A stretch of 64,000 bases of DNA. Source: Rhizobium sp. Leaf453 (GTDB taxonomy: Bacteria > Pseudomonadota > Alphaproteobacteria > Rhizobiales > Rhizobiaceae). Position 1 is the first letter of the stretch. Each line of letters starts with the position of its first letter. Made by a program: the position numbers and the translations under genes. Location of the stretch: assembly GCF_001425605.1 (NCBI RefSeq), contig NZ_LMRG01000030.1, forward strand, positions 186,001-250,000, written 5' to 3'. Below are positions 8,189 to 17,912 of the stretch, piece by piece. A model generated the notes under the pieces. It searched no databases. It was not told the DNA's origin and saw only the letters and a list, made by a program, of their open reading frames with translations.

Positions 8189-8875
8189 TCAAAAGGAGTT
8201 TACCGCCTGTTGAACGGACCGCTCAAGTGCCGAGAGTTTCGGCAGGGGCGCGTCGGTCACAAGCTCCGCATTGACGATATAGCGCAGCGGCCCCTGCGTC
8301 GTCGCTTCGAACGGCCAGCAGGTGGCGAGCACCAGGTTGCGGCCCGGCGCGTTGGCGTTGATACCGCTCTTGTCCCAGCGCGCTATGCGGCTGGCGCCGG
8401 CGCGGAAGGTAAGGTTCTTTCCGTCCTTGCGGGTGATGACCAGGAGATCGCCTGGCTTCACATCCTTCAGCCAGCGGAAATGCGTGTCGCGATGGGCAGC
8501 GATGACGGAGGTTCCCGGTTCGCCCGGGGCCGGCGTGTTGGCGAGCCGCGCTGGACCGAAGGCGAGTGCCTCACCGCTGGCACCCGAGAGCACCACGGCC
8601 GTCTGGCCGATGCGGGGCGCGGTGATTTCGGCTTCGGTCGAGAAGTCCGCCCAGGGCCAGGGCTTCACATCGCTCTCGCCGTGAAGCTGTGCTTCGAAAC
8701 TGCGTTTCAGCAGCACCTGCGACAGTTCGGACTTCGCCTTCATGTAAAAGCCCTTGCCCACCAGCATCAGGCCGGCGAGCGCCACGAGCAGGATACCGGC
8801 CAGAACGACCGTCTCCAATGCACTGAGGCGCGCCAGGAAGCCGGCGCGCCCATCGATCGAATGTTTATCGGACAC
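8189..8875 (-). CDS. Class GN sortase
   Basis: 228 residues with one N-terminal membrane anchor (about residues 22-43) and a periplasmic sortase domain. The catalytic triad is visible: His128 in AAHRDTHF, Cys186 in LATCWPF, Arg198 in GPLRYIV. Class GN sortases of Gram-negative bacteria cleave an LPxT-like signal on a dedicated partner encoded next door. Here the partner gene overlaps the sortase start by 11 bases (8865-8875), which implies translational coupling. The final attachment site in a Gram-negative envelope is not established. Confidence 0.92.
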   Translation of the reverse strand: MSDKHSIDGRAGFLARLSALETVVLAGILLVALAGLMLVGKGFYMKAKSELSQVLLKRSFEAQLHGESDVKPWPWADFSTEAEITAPRIGQTAVVLSGASGEALAFGPARLANTPAPGEPGTSVIAAHRDTHFRWLKDVKPGDLLVITRKDGKNLTFRAGASRIARWDKSGINANAPGRNLVLATCWPFEATTQGPLRYIVNAELVTDAPLPKLSALERSVQQAVNSF

Positions 8876-11219
8876 GGTCGCGTGCCTCCATGACCAGGCC
8901 GCGCAGCTGCCAGCGCCACAGGCTGAATGTTGTTGCCGCCATCACCGCGAAGGCGAGCAGCATCAGGCCGACCTGGATATAGCGATCCGCCTGCGTCGCG
9001 GTCTGCGGCAGGTCGACCTGCGTCCCGGCGTCCGCAATCAGGCTCGCGGCGCGGGCGGTCGGAGCGGCGGCCATGCGGCCGGCAACCAGCATTGCCTGTT
9101 CTTCCGTCCGCTGCAGTTCGGCCTTGCGCTGGTCTTCCGGCACGGCCTGCTGCGGCTGTTCGCCGAAGACCTTCTCGAAGTCCCAGCCTTCCGGCAGGTT
9201 CAGCGGCAGTCTGGTGTCAGCGACGGGCTCGCCCGCCGGACGGGACGGCGTGACATCGACGGCGACGAGGCTGGTGACGCGGGCGACCAGATGGTTGGCG
9301 AGCGCGACCTTCTCGATCTCCTTGTCGAGCCATGCCTTGTCGTTGAACGCATAGGCATTGGCCTCGATGTCCTCGATCTTGCGGCGTGCCCAGAGCTTGG
9401 CGATGCCGGTGCCTTCCGAGGCCTTGGCAACGTCCATTTCGATGCGCCAGGGCTGGCTGCCGGTCTTGCCGACGATCTGCAGCTTGCCGGCGGCCGAGGT
9501 GCCGTCCAGTTGCGCGGTCAACACTACCGGCTCGCCGCGATAGAGGTCGGGCATCGGGTTCGGCGTGATGTCCTGTGCATTCGCCCCGTCGAAGGTGACG
9601 GCGATATCGGTCATGGCCGGATTTTCGAGCTTGTCGAACAGTTCGCCCATGCGTGCCGCGACCTGATCCTCGGACCCGATCAACGTGAAGGTGCCCCGGC
9701 CGATTTCCGCGGCCTTGGTCATGAAATGCGTGTTGGGCGCCGAGCCGATGCCGACGGTAAAGACACGCGCATCGCCACGGTTAGAGGAAATTTCCGTAAA
9801 CAGTTGCTCCTCGTTACCGATCGCGCCATCGGTCAGGAACACGACCTGGCGAAGTGCGCCGTCCGCGACCGGACCCTGTGTGCGCAGCGCTGCTTCCAGC
9901 GCCGGCAGCATTTCAGTGCCGCCATCAGCCGTGAGCCCCCGCACAAAGGCAATCGCGTCTTCCCGCTTGTCGGGCGTTGCTGCGACGAGCGAGGGGAAAT
10001 GCACGCTCATCGTGTCATCGAAACGGATGACGTTGAACCGGTCCTCCGGCCGCAGCTTGGAGATGGCGAGCGCCAGGCTATCGCGGGCCTGCTCGATCGA
10101 CGGGCCGGCCATAGAGCCTGAATTGTCGATGACAAAGATCACCTCGCGCTTCGCAGGCGCGCCGATCGTTGTGGCATCATCGGTCGGCGGCGTGACGAAG
10201 CCAAGCAGATAGGTCTTGCCATCCCTGGTTTCACGGAACAGGCCGGCATGCGGTGTCATGCCGGCAGCGGCCGTCCAGTCGAGTTCGAAATCCTTATCGG
10301 CCGGCACGCTGCCGCTCTTCAGCGAAATCCTGCGGGCCATGTCATCGACGGACTGGATATCGGTTTGATGGAAAGGCGAGGTGACAGCGCCGATGGGGAA
10401 GCCGGCATTCAGGTTGACGGTCAGCGTTACCGGATTGATCTTGGCGTTCTCGGCAGGATTGAGCACTGGTGCCGTGATCTTGTCGCGGTTCGGAACAGGG
10501 TCGTTCACCGCGAAACCGGAATTCGGATCGAGATCGACCGTCTGGACGATCGGATCGGGATTGTAGCGGGGCGCGACGACCATCGGGAAGCGCAGCGAGA
10601 ACTCGCCGCCCGACTGGTGCACGCTGCTCTGGTATTCGATCTGCACGACGATGGTTTCGCCGGGACCGATATTGGCGACCTGGTTGGTGAAGATGTTGGG
10701 GCGCTGCTGTTCCAGAAGCGCAGTCTTCTTGCCCTCTGCCTTGGCCTGCTCGTAAACTTGGCGTGCTTCCTCGCGCGCCTTGATCTGGCCCTCGATGAAG
10801 CGATCGCCGATCTGCATCCGCAGCGTATCGACGGCGGAGTTTTGCGGCAGCGGGAAGACATAGGTGCCCTCGACCCAGCCCTTGCTCGGATTCTGGAACC
10901 GCTGGGTGACGCGGGTGCGCATGATCGGGCCGTTGACGTCGATGACGACGTCGGTCGCAAGCCTCGGTGCCTCGACGAAACTGCCCGGTTCCTTCGAGGG
11001 GAAGAGCAGGGCGCCGGTGCCCATGTCGTTGGGACGGACGTAACCGGCAAAATGCTGCGGCTTGCCTTCGCTCGTCTCGGCGGCGGCATGGGAGAAGATG
11101 CCCATGGCAAAGAGCAGGGCCGCCGTCACCGCGATCAGCGCCGCGACCAGCATATATTCGACATGCGGCACAAAGGAGCGGCTCGGTGTTGCGCTCGTAT
11201 TTTCGGTGTCCAGAAGCAT
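8865..11219 (-). CDS. Sortase-target surface protein with VIT and vWA domains
   Basis: 784 residues. An N-terminal membrane or signal segment (about residues 24-48) is followed by a VIT (inter-alpha-trypsin) domain (about 65-200, with VTQRFQNPSKGWVEGTYVFPLP) and a von Willebrand A domain with a MIDAS motif DNSGSM near residue 370. The C-terminus carries the sorting signal LPQTAT at 737-742, one hydrophobic helix and a basic tail. The layout matches the 'marine proteobacterial sortase target protein' family. It probably binds a ligand through the metal site at the cell surface. It is first in the operon with the class GN sortase. Confidence 0.92.
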   Translation of the reverse strand: MLLDTENTSATPSRSFVPHVEYMLVAALIAVTAALLFAMGIFSHAAAETSEGKPQHFAGYVRPNDMGTGALLFPSKEPGSFVEAPRLATDVVIDVNGPIMRTRVTQRFQNPSKGWVEGTYVFPLPQNSAVDTLRMQIGDRFIEGQIKAREEARQVYEQAKAEGKKTALLEQQRPNIFTNQVANIGPGETIVVQIEYQSSVHQSGGEFSLRFPMVVAPRYNPDPIVQTVDLDPNSGFAVNDPVPNRDKITAPVLNPAENAKINPVTLTVNLNAGFPIGAVTSPFHQTDIQSVDDMARRISLKSGSVPADKDFELDWTAAAGMTPHAGLFRETRDGKTYLLGFVTPPTDDATTIGAPAKREVIFVIDNSGSMAGPSIEQARDSLALAISKLRPEDRFNVIRFDDTMSVHFPSLVAATPDKREDAIAFVRGLTADGGTEMLPALEAALRTQGPVADGALRQVVFLTDGAIGNEEQLFTEISSNRGDARVFTVGIGSAPNTHFMTKAAEIGRGTFTLIGSEDQVAARMGELFDKLENPAMTDIAVTFDGANAQDITPNPMPDLYRGEPVVLTAQLDGTSAAGKLQIVGKTGSQPWRIEMDVAKASEGTGIAKLWARRKIEDIEANAYAFNDKAWLDKEIEKVALANHLVARVTSLVAVDVTPSRPAGEPVADTRLPLNLPEGWDFEKVFGEQPQQAVPEDQRKAELQRTEEQAMLVAGRMAAAPTARAASLIADAGTQVDLPQTATQADRYIQVGLMLLAFAVMAATTFSLWRWQLRGLVMEARDRVR

Positions 11220-12882
<1,663 letters not shown>

Positions 12883-12910
12883 GCTTCACGGCTCTTTTCC
12901 TGACATTGAA

Positions 12911-12935
12911 ACCCGCCGGCGACGGCGGGTTTTTT
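12911..12935 (+). terminator. Rho-independent terminator of aatA
   Basis: ACCCGCCG - GCGA - CGGCGGGT followed by five T residues, 28 bases after the aatA stop. Confidence 0.9.
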
Positions 12936-12979
12936 GTTGAGTTGTGCGTATCCTTTGCTATGAGCGCGGGTCCCAAATT

Positions 12980-13101
12980 CTCCCTCATTACCGCCCTTGT
13001 GGCGGTAATCCAGCAGCACCGCGTCTGCGGTGCAGAAGACTCCTCTCACGCGACGGACGTCGCGTGGCTAGATTACCGGGACAGGCCCGGTAATGAGGGA
13101 G
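12980..13101. repeat. Composite palindromic element, copy 1 (122 bp)
   Basis: Perfect 14-bp outer arms CTCCCTCATTACCG / CGGTAATGAGGGAG enclose four hairpins in a row: TTACCGCC/GGCGGTAA, GCACCGC/GCGGTGC, CACGCGAC/GTCGCGTG and ATTACCGGG/CCCGGTAAT. The layout is that of a REP/BIME- or MITE-like intergenic mosaic element. It starts 45 bases after the aatA terminator and carries no gene. Confidence 0.9.
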
Positions 13102-13210
13102 AATGGGGAGCGCTTGAAGGTTACAGTTGGCCTTGGTGCTGGTTGATACTCGGCGAATGGTGCGCTTTTTCGTTGCGTGTATTCTTTTTTGGGGCGCTGG
13201 ATCGTCAACC

Positions 13211-13332
13211 CTCCCTCATTACCGCCCTTGTGGCGGTAATCCAGCAGTACCGCGTCTGCGGTGCAGAAGACTCCTTTCACGCGACGGACGTCGCGTGGCT
13301 GGATTACCGGGACAAGCCCGGTAATGAGGGAG
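13211..13332. repeat. Composite palindromic element, copy 2 (122 bp)
   Basis: Same length, outer arms and inner hairpin order as copy 1, with a few substitutions (for example AGTACCGCG for AGCACCGCG, which breaks one pair in the second hairpin). Confidence 0.9.
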
Positions 13333-13441
13333 AATGGGGAGCGCTTGAAGGTTACAGTTGGCCTTGGTGCTGAGTGATACTCGGCGAATGGTGCGCTTTT
13401 TCGTTGGGTGTATTCTTTTTTAGGGGACAGGCTCCCAAATC

Positions 13442-13563
13442 CTCCTTCATTACCGCCCTTGTGGCGGTAATCCAGCAGCACCGCGCCTGCGGTGCGCAAG
13501 ACTCCCCTCACGCGACGGACGTCGCGTGGCTGGATTACCAGGACAAGCCCGGTAATGAGGGAG
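13442..13563. repeat. Composite palindromic element, copy 3 (122 bp)
   Basis: Same structure as copies 1 and 2. The left outer arm has one change (CTCCTTCAT), and GCGCCTGCGGTGC replaces GCGTCTGCGGTGC in a hairpin loop. Confidence 0.9.
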
Positions 13564-13637
13564 AATAGGGAGCGCCTGAAGCTTGCAATTGGCCTTGGTG
13601 CCGAGATGATACTCGGCGAATGGCGCGCCGGACTTAG

Positions 13638-13928
13638 TCACAGCCCGTGCAGATAATGAGAAATATCCTCCCAATCCGGATTCATCTGTTCGATCAGGTT
13701 GATCTTCCATTTCCGCGTATACTTCTTGATGCTCTTTTCCCGCTGGATCGCGTCGATCAAAAGATCGTATTCTTCGAACCAGACCAAAGTCTTCACGGCG
13801 TATCGCGACGTAAACCCGGGAGTGAGTTCGTTCTGGTGCTCGTAAAGCCGGCCCGGTAGGTCACGCGTCACACCGGTATAGATCGTTCCATTGCGCTGAG
13901 ACGCGAGAATGTAGACGTAACCCTTCAT
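13638..13928 (-). CDS. GIY-YIG nuclease domain protein
   Basis: 96 residues, a single GIY-YIG domain: YVYILAS (first Tyr motif) at 4-10, TIYTGVTRDL (the Y-x-G second motif followed by Arg) at 15-24, and IDAIQREKSIKKYTR containing the conserved Arg and metal-binding Glu region. This is the standalone YhbQ-like/UPF0213-type class found as single genes in many proteobacteria. The cellular role is not settled (structure-specific endonuclease activity is proposed for some). The gene sits between copy 3 and copy 4 of the composite palindromes. Confidence 0.9.
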   Translation of the reverse strand: MKGYVYILASQRNGTIYTGVTRDLPGRLYEHQNELTPGFTSRYAVKTLVWFEEYDLLIDAIQREKSIKKYTRKWKINLIEQMNPDWEDISHYLHGL

Positions 13929-13977
13929 GCGTGCATCATGACTGGTACACGCGGTTTTTCAAGATGCGTCCTTTGTT

Positions 13978-14095
13978 TCCCTCATTACCGCCCTTGTGGC
14001 GGTAATCCAGCCACGCGACGTCTGTCGCGTGAAAGGGCTTTCTGCACCGCAGACGCGGTGCTGCTGGATTACCGGGACAAGCCCGGTAATGAGGG
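13978..14095. repeat. Composite palindromic element, copy 4, with inverted core
   Basis: The outer parts have the same orientation as in copies 1-3 (left hairpin with CCCTTGTGG, right hairpin with CCGGGACAAGCCCGG). The central ~57 bases are the reverse complement of those in copies 1-3: here CACGCGAC/GTCGCGTG comes first and GCACCGC/GCGGTGC second. It lies just upstream of the GIY-YIG start codon (49 bases). Confidence 0.88.
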
Positions 14096-14327
14096 CGGAT
14101 TCAGAATGTTCGGCTTCTCGAGCCGTCCGAGCATCCTGTTCTTGGCGCACAGAATTAAGATAAGAAACTGACGCGCTTATCGATCGGGAAAGTCCGCCGG
14201 TCTCCTCTTGCCCATCACGCATGTAGCGACATCTAGCACTGCGGCCCTAAAATCGTTGGCGCAAACACGCATCGCGGGTTCCGTCCTCGCGGGTTTCCCG
14301 CTAAACGACGGGCCAGAGGAGAATGCC

Positions 14328-15521
14328 ATGACCATTGCGCCGCATCACAGGATCTACACCTGCTTCTTCCTGTTCGCCATTTCGCTGGGCGCGCTTCTGG
14401 CCCGCATGCCGGACCTGCAGGTGGCGCTCGGGGTCAACAAGTCGGAGCTGGGGCTGACACTGATCGGCATGGCGATCGGCGCGCTGATTTCGCTCACTTT
14501 ATCCTCGCCGCTGATCGCGCATCTGGGTGCCCGGACCACCGCCTTCATCACCGTGCTCGGCACGGCGGTGGCCTTTGCGATCGTTCCCTGGCTCGGTGCT
14601 GCCCCGGCGGTGTTCTGCGTCCTGTTCTGCGCCGGTCTCTTGGCAGGCGCGCTGGAGATCAATCTCAATGTCGAGATCGACCGCCTGGAGGCACAGCTTG
14701 GGCGGGGAATAATGAACCGGGCGCACGGCTTCTGGAGCCTGGGATTCTTCGTCACCGCGCTGATCGCCTCGGTCGTGCGACAGGCGGATATTTCCATGCA
14801 CGTCCATCTCGGCGTGACACTGGTGCTGGTTATCATCATCGGCATGGTGGCTATTTCGGGCATCCGCCCGGCGCCGGCACGCGCAATTGTGGAAGAGGCG
14901 AAGGCGCCGATGTTCGCGCTGCCGACCCTTGGCCTTCTGCCGCTCTGCATTATCGGCCTCGCAGCCTTCCTGGTGGAGGGCGCCGGCATCGACTGGTCGG
15001 CGATCTACATGCGCGACGTCTTTGCCGTCGAACCCTTTATCGGCGGTCTCGGCCTGACCCTGTTCACCTTCTTCATGGCGATGGCCCGGCTGTTCGTCGA
15101 TCCCATCGTCGACCGGTTTGGCGCACGCGCGGTGGCAACGGCGCTGCTGATCTTGTCCGCCATCGGCCTTACGGCCGTCTGGTTGGCGCCGCATCCCTAT
15201 ATTGCCCTGTTCGGCTTTGCACTGATGGGGGGTGGATGCAGCGCAGTCTATCCACTGGCTGTGTCGGCCGCAGCCCAGCGCACCGATCGCCCCGCGCAGG
15301 TGAATGTCGCGGCGCTCGGGCAGGTGACCTTCATTGTCTTCTTCCTGGCTCCGCCGTTGCTCGGCTTCGTCGCCGAACATTTCGGCATCCGGATATCCTA
15401 CCTCGTCTGCCTCCCGCTGATCCTCTACGCGCTGTTTTCCGTCAAGGCCTTGGCTCCGAAACGGCAGGTCGGACCGGTTGTGTCGCCCTCCATGCCGGGA
15501 GCGGATCATCTACCGATATAG
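14328..15521 (+). CDS. MFS transporter
   Basis: 397 residues from the ATG at 14328, preceded by AGAGGAGA; the upstream in-frame extension is not hydrophobic and not needed. About twelve membrane helices; MFS features include the ARMPDLQ stretch after helix 1 and LFVDPIVDRFGARAV at the central half repeat. It resembles YbjJ/FucP-like sugar or drug permeases (Asp/Glu in ALEINLNVEIDR). Substrate unknown. Its last 16 bases overlap the convergent LysR gene. Confidence 0.88.
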   Translation: MTIAPHHRIYTCFFLFAISLGALLARMPDLQVALGVNKSELGLTLIGMAIGALISLTLSSPLIAHLGARTTAFITVLGTAVAFAIVPWLGAAPAVFCVLFCAGLLAGALEINLNVEIDRLEAQLGRGIMNRAHGFWSLGFFVTALIASVVRQADISMHVHLGVTLVLVIIIGMVAISGIRPAPARAIVEEAKAPMFALPTLGLLPLCIIGLAAFLVEGAGIDWSAIYMRDVFAVEPFIGGLGLTLFTFFMAMARLFVDPIVDRFGARAVATALLILSAIGLTAVWLAPHPYIALFGFALMGGGCSAVYPLAVSAAAQRTDRPAQVNVAALGQVTFIVFFLAPPLLGFVAEHFGIRISYLVCLPLILYALFSVKALAPKRQVGPVVSPSMPGADHLPI

Positions 15522-16399
15522 GCGAGCAGTCCGTCGACCAGCGCATCGAAGGTGACGCGGCAGCGTGGCGTCGTCTTCAGGTTTTCGTGCATGACGACAA
15601 AGGTTTCGAGCGGTAGCTCGAACTCCGCCTCGAACAGCCGCACAAGATCGGGATCACGCTTCGCAAGTTTCACCTGGCAGGCGCCAATGCCGAAGCCGGC
15701 CCGGATCGCCGCGATCTGAGCCAAGTTGCTGTCGGCCCGGAACGACGGCTGCATCAGATCCATCAGCGGCACGCTCCTGCGCAGGGCGCGAACATAGGCA
15801 CTTTCCCTGTCGTAACCGATGGTGCGATGAAGCGGCAGTTCTTCCAGCTTTTCAGGCGTGCCGTGTTTGTCGAGGTAACGCCGGTGCGCGTGCAGCCCGA
15901 TCGGAATGTTGCCGATCCGGCGGACGATCAGGGCATCCTGGGTGGGCGTGATGTTCCGCACCGCGATATCCGCCTCTTGCCGCAGCAGGTCCTCGACACT
16001 GTCCGACAGCGAAAGCTCGATGATCAGGTTCGGATGCTCGTCTTTCAGCGCGGCAAGCATGGGTGGGAGCACCTCGACGCCGATCATTTCGCTGGCGCTC
16101 ACGCGCACCGTGCCCCGCACGCCACCGCCCTGACCGCTTGCAGCCCTCAACAGCGCTGCCGCCTTGGCGGCAAGCTGTTCTGCATGGGGCCTCAGCTCAA
16201 GGGCCGCCTCCGTTGGAATAAGCCCTTGCGTGGAGCGGATGAACAACTGGAACCCGATGCTGGTTTCCAGCGCGTCGATGTGCCGCCCGATGGTCGGCTG
16301 TGTCAGTCCCAGCTCACGGGCGGCTGCCGACAGCGATCCCTCCTGCATAACAGTCAGGAAGGTGCGGTAAAAATCCCAGCTAGGTTCTGTGTCGCTCAT
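15506..16399 (-). CDS. LysR-family transcriptional regulator
   Basis: 297 residues from the ATG at 16399 (MSDTEPSWDFYRTFL); the upstream open stretch is not LysR-like. HTH at about residues 15-60: GSLSAAARELGLTQPTIGRHI. An effector-binding domain follows. It is divergent from an NAD(P)-dependent epimerase-like gene, the usual LysR arrangement, so that gene is the likely target. Confidence 0.92.
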   Translation of the reverse strand: MSDTEPSWDFYRTFLTVMQEGSLSAAARELGLTQPTIGRHIDALETSIGFQLFIRSTQGLIPTEAALELRPHAEQLAAKAAALLRAASGQGGGVRGTVRVSASEMIGVEVLPPMLAALKDEHPNLIIELSLSDSVEDLLRQEADIAVRNITPTQDALIVRRIGNIPIGLHAHRRYLDKHGTPEKLEELPLHRTIGYDRESAYVRALRRSVPLMDLMQPSFRADSNLAQIAAIRAGFGIGACQVKLAKRDPDLVRLFEAEFELPLETFVVMHENLKTTPRCRVTFDALVDGLLAYIGR

Positions 16400-16411
16400 G
16401 CATTTGTGTAT

Positions 16412-16450
16412 ATCAGATAAAGAATTATCCGCAATTTTGTTTAATCTGAT
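16412..16450. promoter_or_regulatory. Candidate LysR binding region
   Basis: ATCAGAT at 16412-16418 and ATCTGAT at 16444-16450 form inverted half-sites in the 89-base divergent intergenic region. The spacing is longer than the classical T-N11-A box, so this is only suggestive. Confidence 0.3.
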
Positions 16451-16488
16451 TTCAGGTGATCCTGTCTTCACCAACAAGGAGACAGGAC

Positions 16489-17523
16489 ATGACCCCGCAA
16501 GGCAATGACACACCCATCGCCCTCGTTCTCGGTGCCACCGGCGGTATCGGCGGCGCGGTCGCCCGCACGCTTCTGGCTCGCGGCTGGACGATCCGCGCAC
16601 TCAACCGTGATGCCGCCAGGGCATCCGCAATCGCACCGGACTTTGACTGGGTGCAGGGCGACGCGATGAATTCCGCCGATGTCCTCAGCGCCGCCCAGGG
16701 CGCCAGCCTGATCGTTCATGCCGTCAATCCGCCCGGCTATCGCAACTGGGGCACGCTGGTCCTGCCGATGCTCGACAACACGATCGCGGCCGCGAAAGCT
16801 GTCGGTGCGACCGTCCTGCTGCCGGGCACGATCTACAATTTCGGACCGGACGCGTTTCCGCTGCTGCATGAAACCTCGCCGCAAAACCCGGTTACCTCCA
16901 AAGGCGCGATCCGCGTCGCCATGGAACGCCGCCTGCAGACGGCATCGGAAAATGGCGTTCGCACCATCATCGTCCGGGCAGGGGATTTCTTCGGTCCCGG
17001 TGCCGCCAACAATTGGTTCTCTCAAGGGCTGGTAACGCCCGGCAAGCCGGTTACCAGCATCACCTATCCGGGGAGGAGGGGTGTCGGCCATCAATGGGCC
17101 TATCTGCCTGATATGGCGGAAACCATGGCGCGGCTCGTCGATCGCCGCCAGACGTTGCCACCCTTTGCCGTGTACCACATGCAGGGCTTCTGGGATGACG
17201 ACGGCACCAAGATGGCGGCCGCGATCCGTCGTGCCAGTGGCAATCCGGCGGTAAAGGTCCAGGCTTTTCCCTGGTGGCTGATGCCGTTCGCAGCTCCCTT
17301 CGTGCCGTTCTTCCGTGAACTGCGCGAGATGCGCTATCTCTGGCGTGAGCCGCTTCGCATGCCGAATGACCGGCTCGTCGCCACCATCGGCGCGGAACCC
17401 TGGACGCCGATCGATGTGGCCGTGACGGCGACGCTGGCGGACCTCGGATGCCTGCCGAAGGCCGAGACCCGGAAACCGCGCCGGATTTCGAAGGCATGCG
17501 CTGACGCAGAGGTGGCGGCATGA
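16489..17523 (+). CDS. NAD(P)-dependent epimerase/dehydratase-like protein (extended/atypical SDR)
   Basis: 344 residues from the ATG at 16489, preceded by AAGGAGA. Rossmann motif LGATGGIGGAVA near residues 14-25. The Tyr/Lys catalytic pair is atypical, with GTIYNFG in the region where Tyr is expected. The family includes NmrA-like and sugar-epimerase enzymes, so the substrate is open. Its stop overlaps the start of a small membrane protein gene (ATGA), and LysR is divergent, suggesting a LysR-controlled two-gene unit. Confidence 0.85.
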   Translation: MTPQGNDTPIALVLGATGGIGGAVARTLLARGWTIRALNRDAARASAIAPDFDWVQGDAMNSADVLSAAQGASLIVHAVNPPGYRNWGTLVLPMLDNTIAAAKAVGATVLLPGTIYNFGPDAFPLLHETSPQNPVTSKGAIRVAMERRLQTASENGVRTIIVRAGDFFGPGAANNWFSQGLVTPGKPVTSITYPGRRGVGHQWAYLPDMAETMARLVDRRQTLPPFAVYHMQGFWDDDGTKMAAAIRRASGNPAVKVQAFPWWLMPFAAPFVPFFRELREMRYLWREPLRMPNDRLVATIGAEPWTPIDVAVTATLADLGCLPKAETRKPRRISKACADAEVAA

Positions 17524-17912
17524 CGATGGTCCGCTCTCCCGGCGCAACGCCGTCCTATTTCAAGGCTCTGGTCATCAGCGTGCCATTGTTGATCGGCTGC
17601 CAGCTGTTCTTCGTCGGCTTCGCCGTCTTTGCCGACGGCGTCGCCTGGGATTGGCATCGCGCACTTGGCGGTGGTATCGGCGCCGTCATTCTCGCTGTTC
17701 TCTTGGCCACGTGGCTGCAGCCTTCGTTAAGGGCGTATCGCGCCGCCGCAGCCGTGCTACTCGTCCTCTACAGTTTCCAGTTCGTCTGGCTGGGCTTGGG
17801 TGCGGTTTTCGAAAGCGGCGCGGTTCGGGCGCTGCACGCCGCCAATGCCATGCTCCTGACGGCGGTCAGCGTGCTGATCGCCCGGCGCACGGTCGGACGG
17901 TTCAGTTCTTGA
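17520..17912 (+). CDS. Four-helix small membrane protein
   Basis: 130 residues with four hydrophobic segments (about 15-38, 46-65, 73-96 and 104-122). It starts within the stop of the epimerase-like gene (4-base overlap), so translation is coupled. The pattern is similar to DUF6220/DoxX-like small membrane proteins, but I cannot assign a family firmly. Its end overlaps the convergent lytic transglycosylase by 11 bases. Confidence 0.75.
   Translation: MTMVRSPGATPSYFKALVISVPLLIGCQLFFVGFAVFADGVAWDWHRALGGGIGAVILAVLLATWLQPSLRAYRAAAAVLLVLYSFQFVWLGLGAVFESGAVRALHAANAMLLTAVSVLIARRTVGRFSS

Larger units (their letters stand above)
12980..13628. repeat. Three tandem ~231-bp repeat units
   Basis: The palindromic element plus a ~109-base spacer is repeated directly with a period of exactly 231 bases: palindromes start at 12980, 13211 and 13442. 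The spacers share long stretches (for example GAGCGCTTGAAGGTTACAG and ATACTCGGCGAATGGTGCGC) and have diverged slightly. The third spacer is cut at about 13628, where the GIY-YIG gene begins. Spacing is far too long for CRISPR. Confidence 0.88.

Noticed and set aside
8754-10121. 455-codon plus-strand frame
   Set aside because: Antisense to the sortase-target gene, whose VIT and vWA domains are clear on the other strand.
12980-13628. CRISPR array
   Set aside because: The period is 231 bases with long near-identical spacers; repeats are internal palindromes and no cas genes exist.
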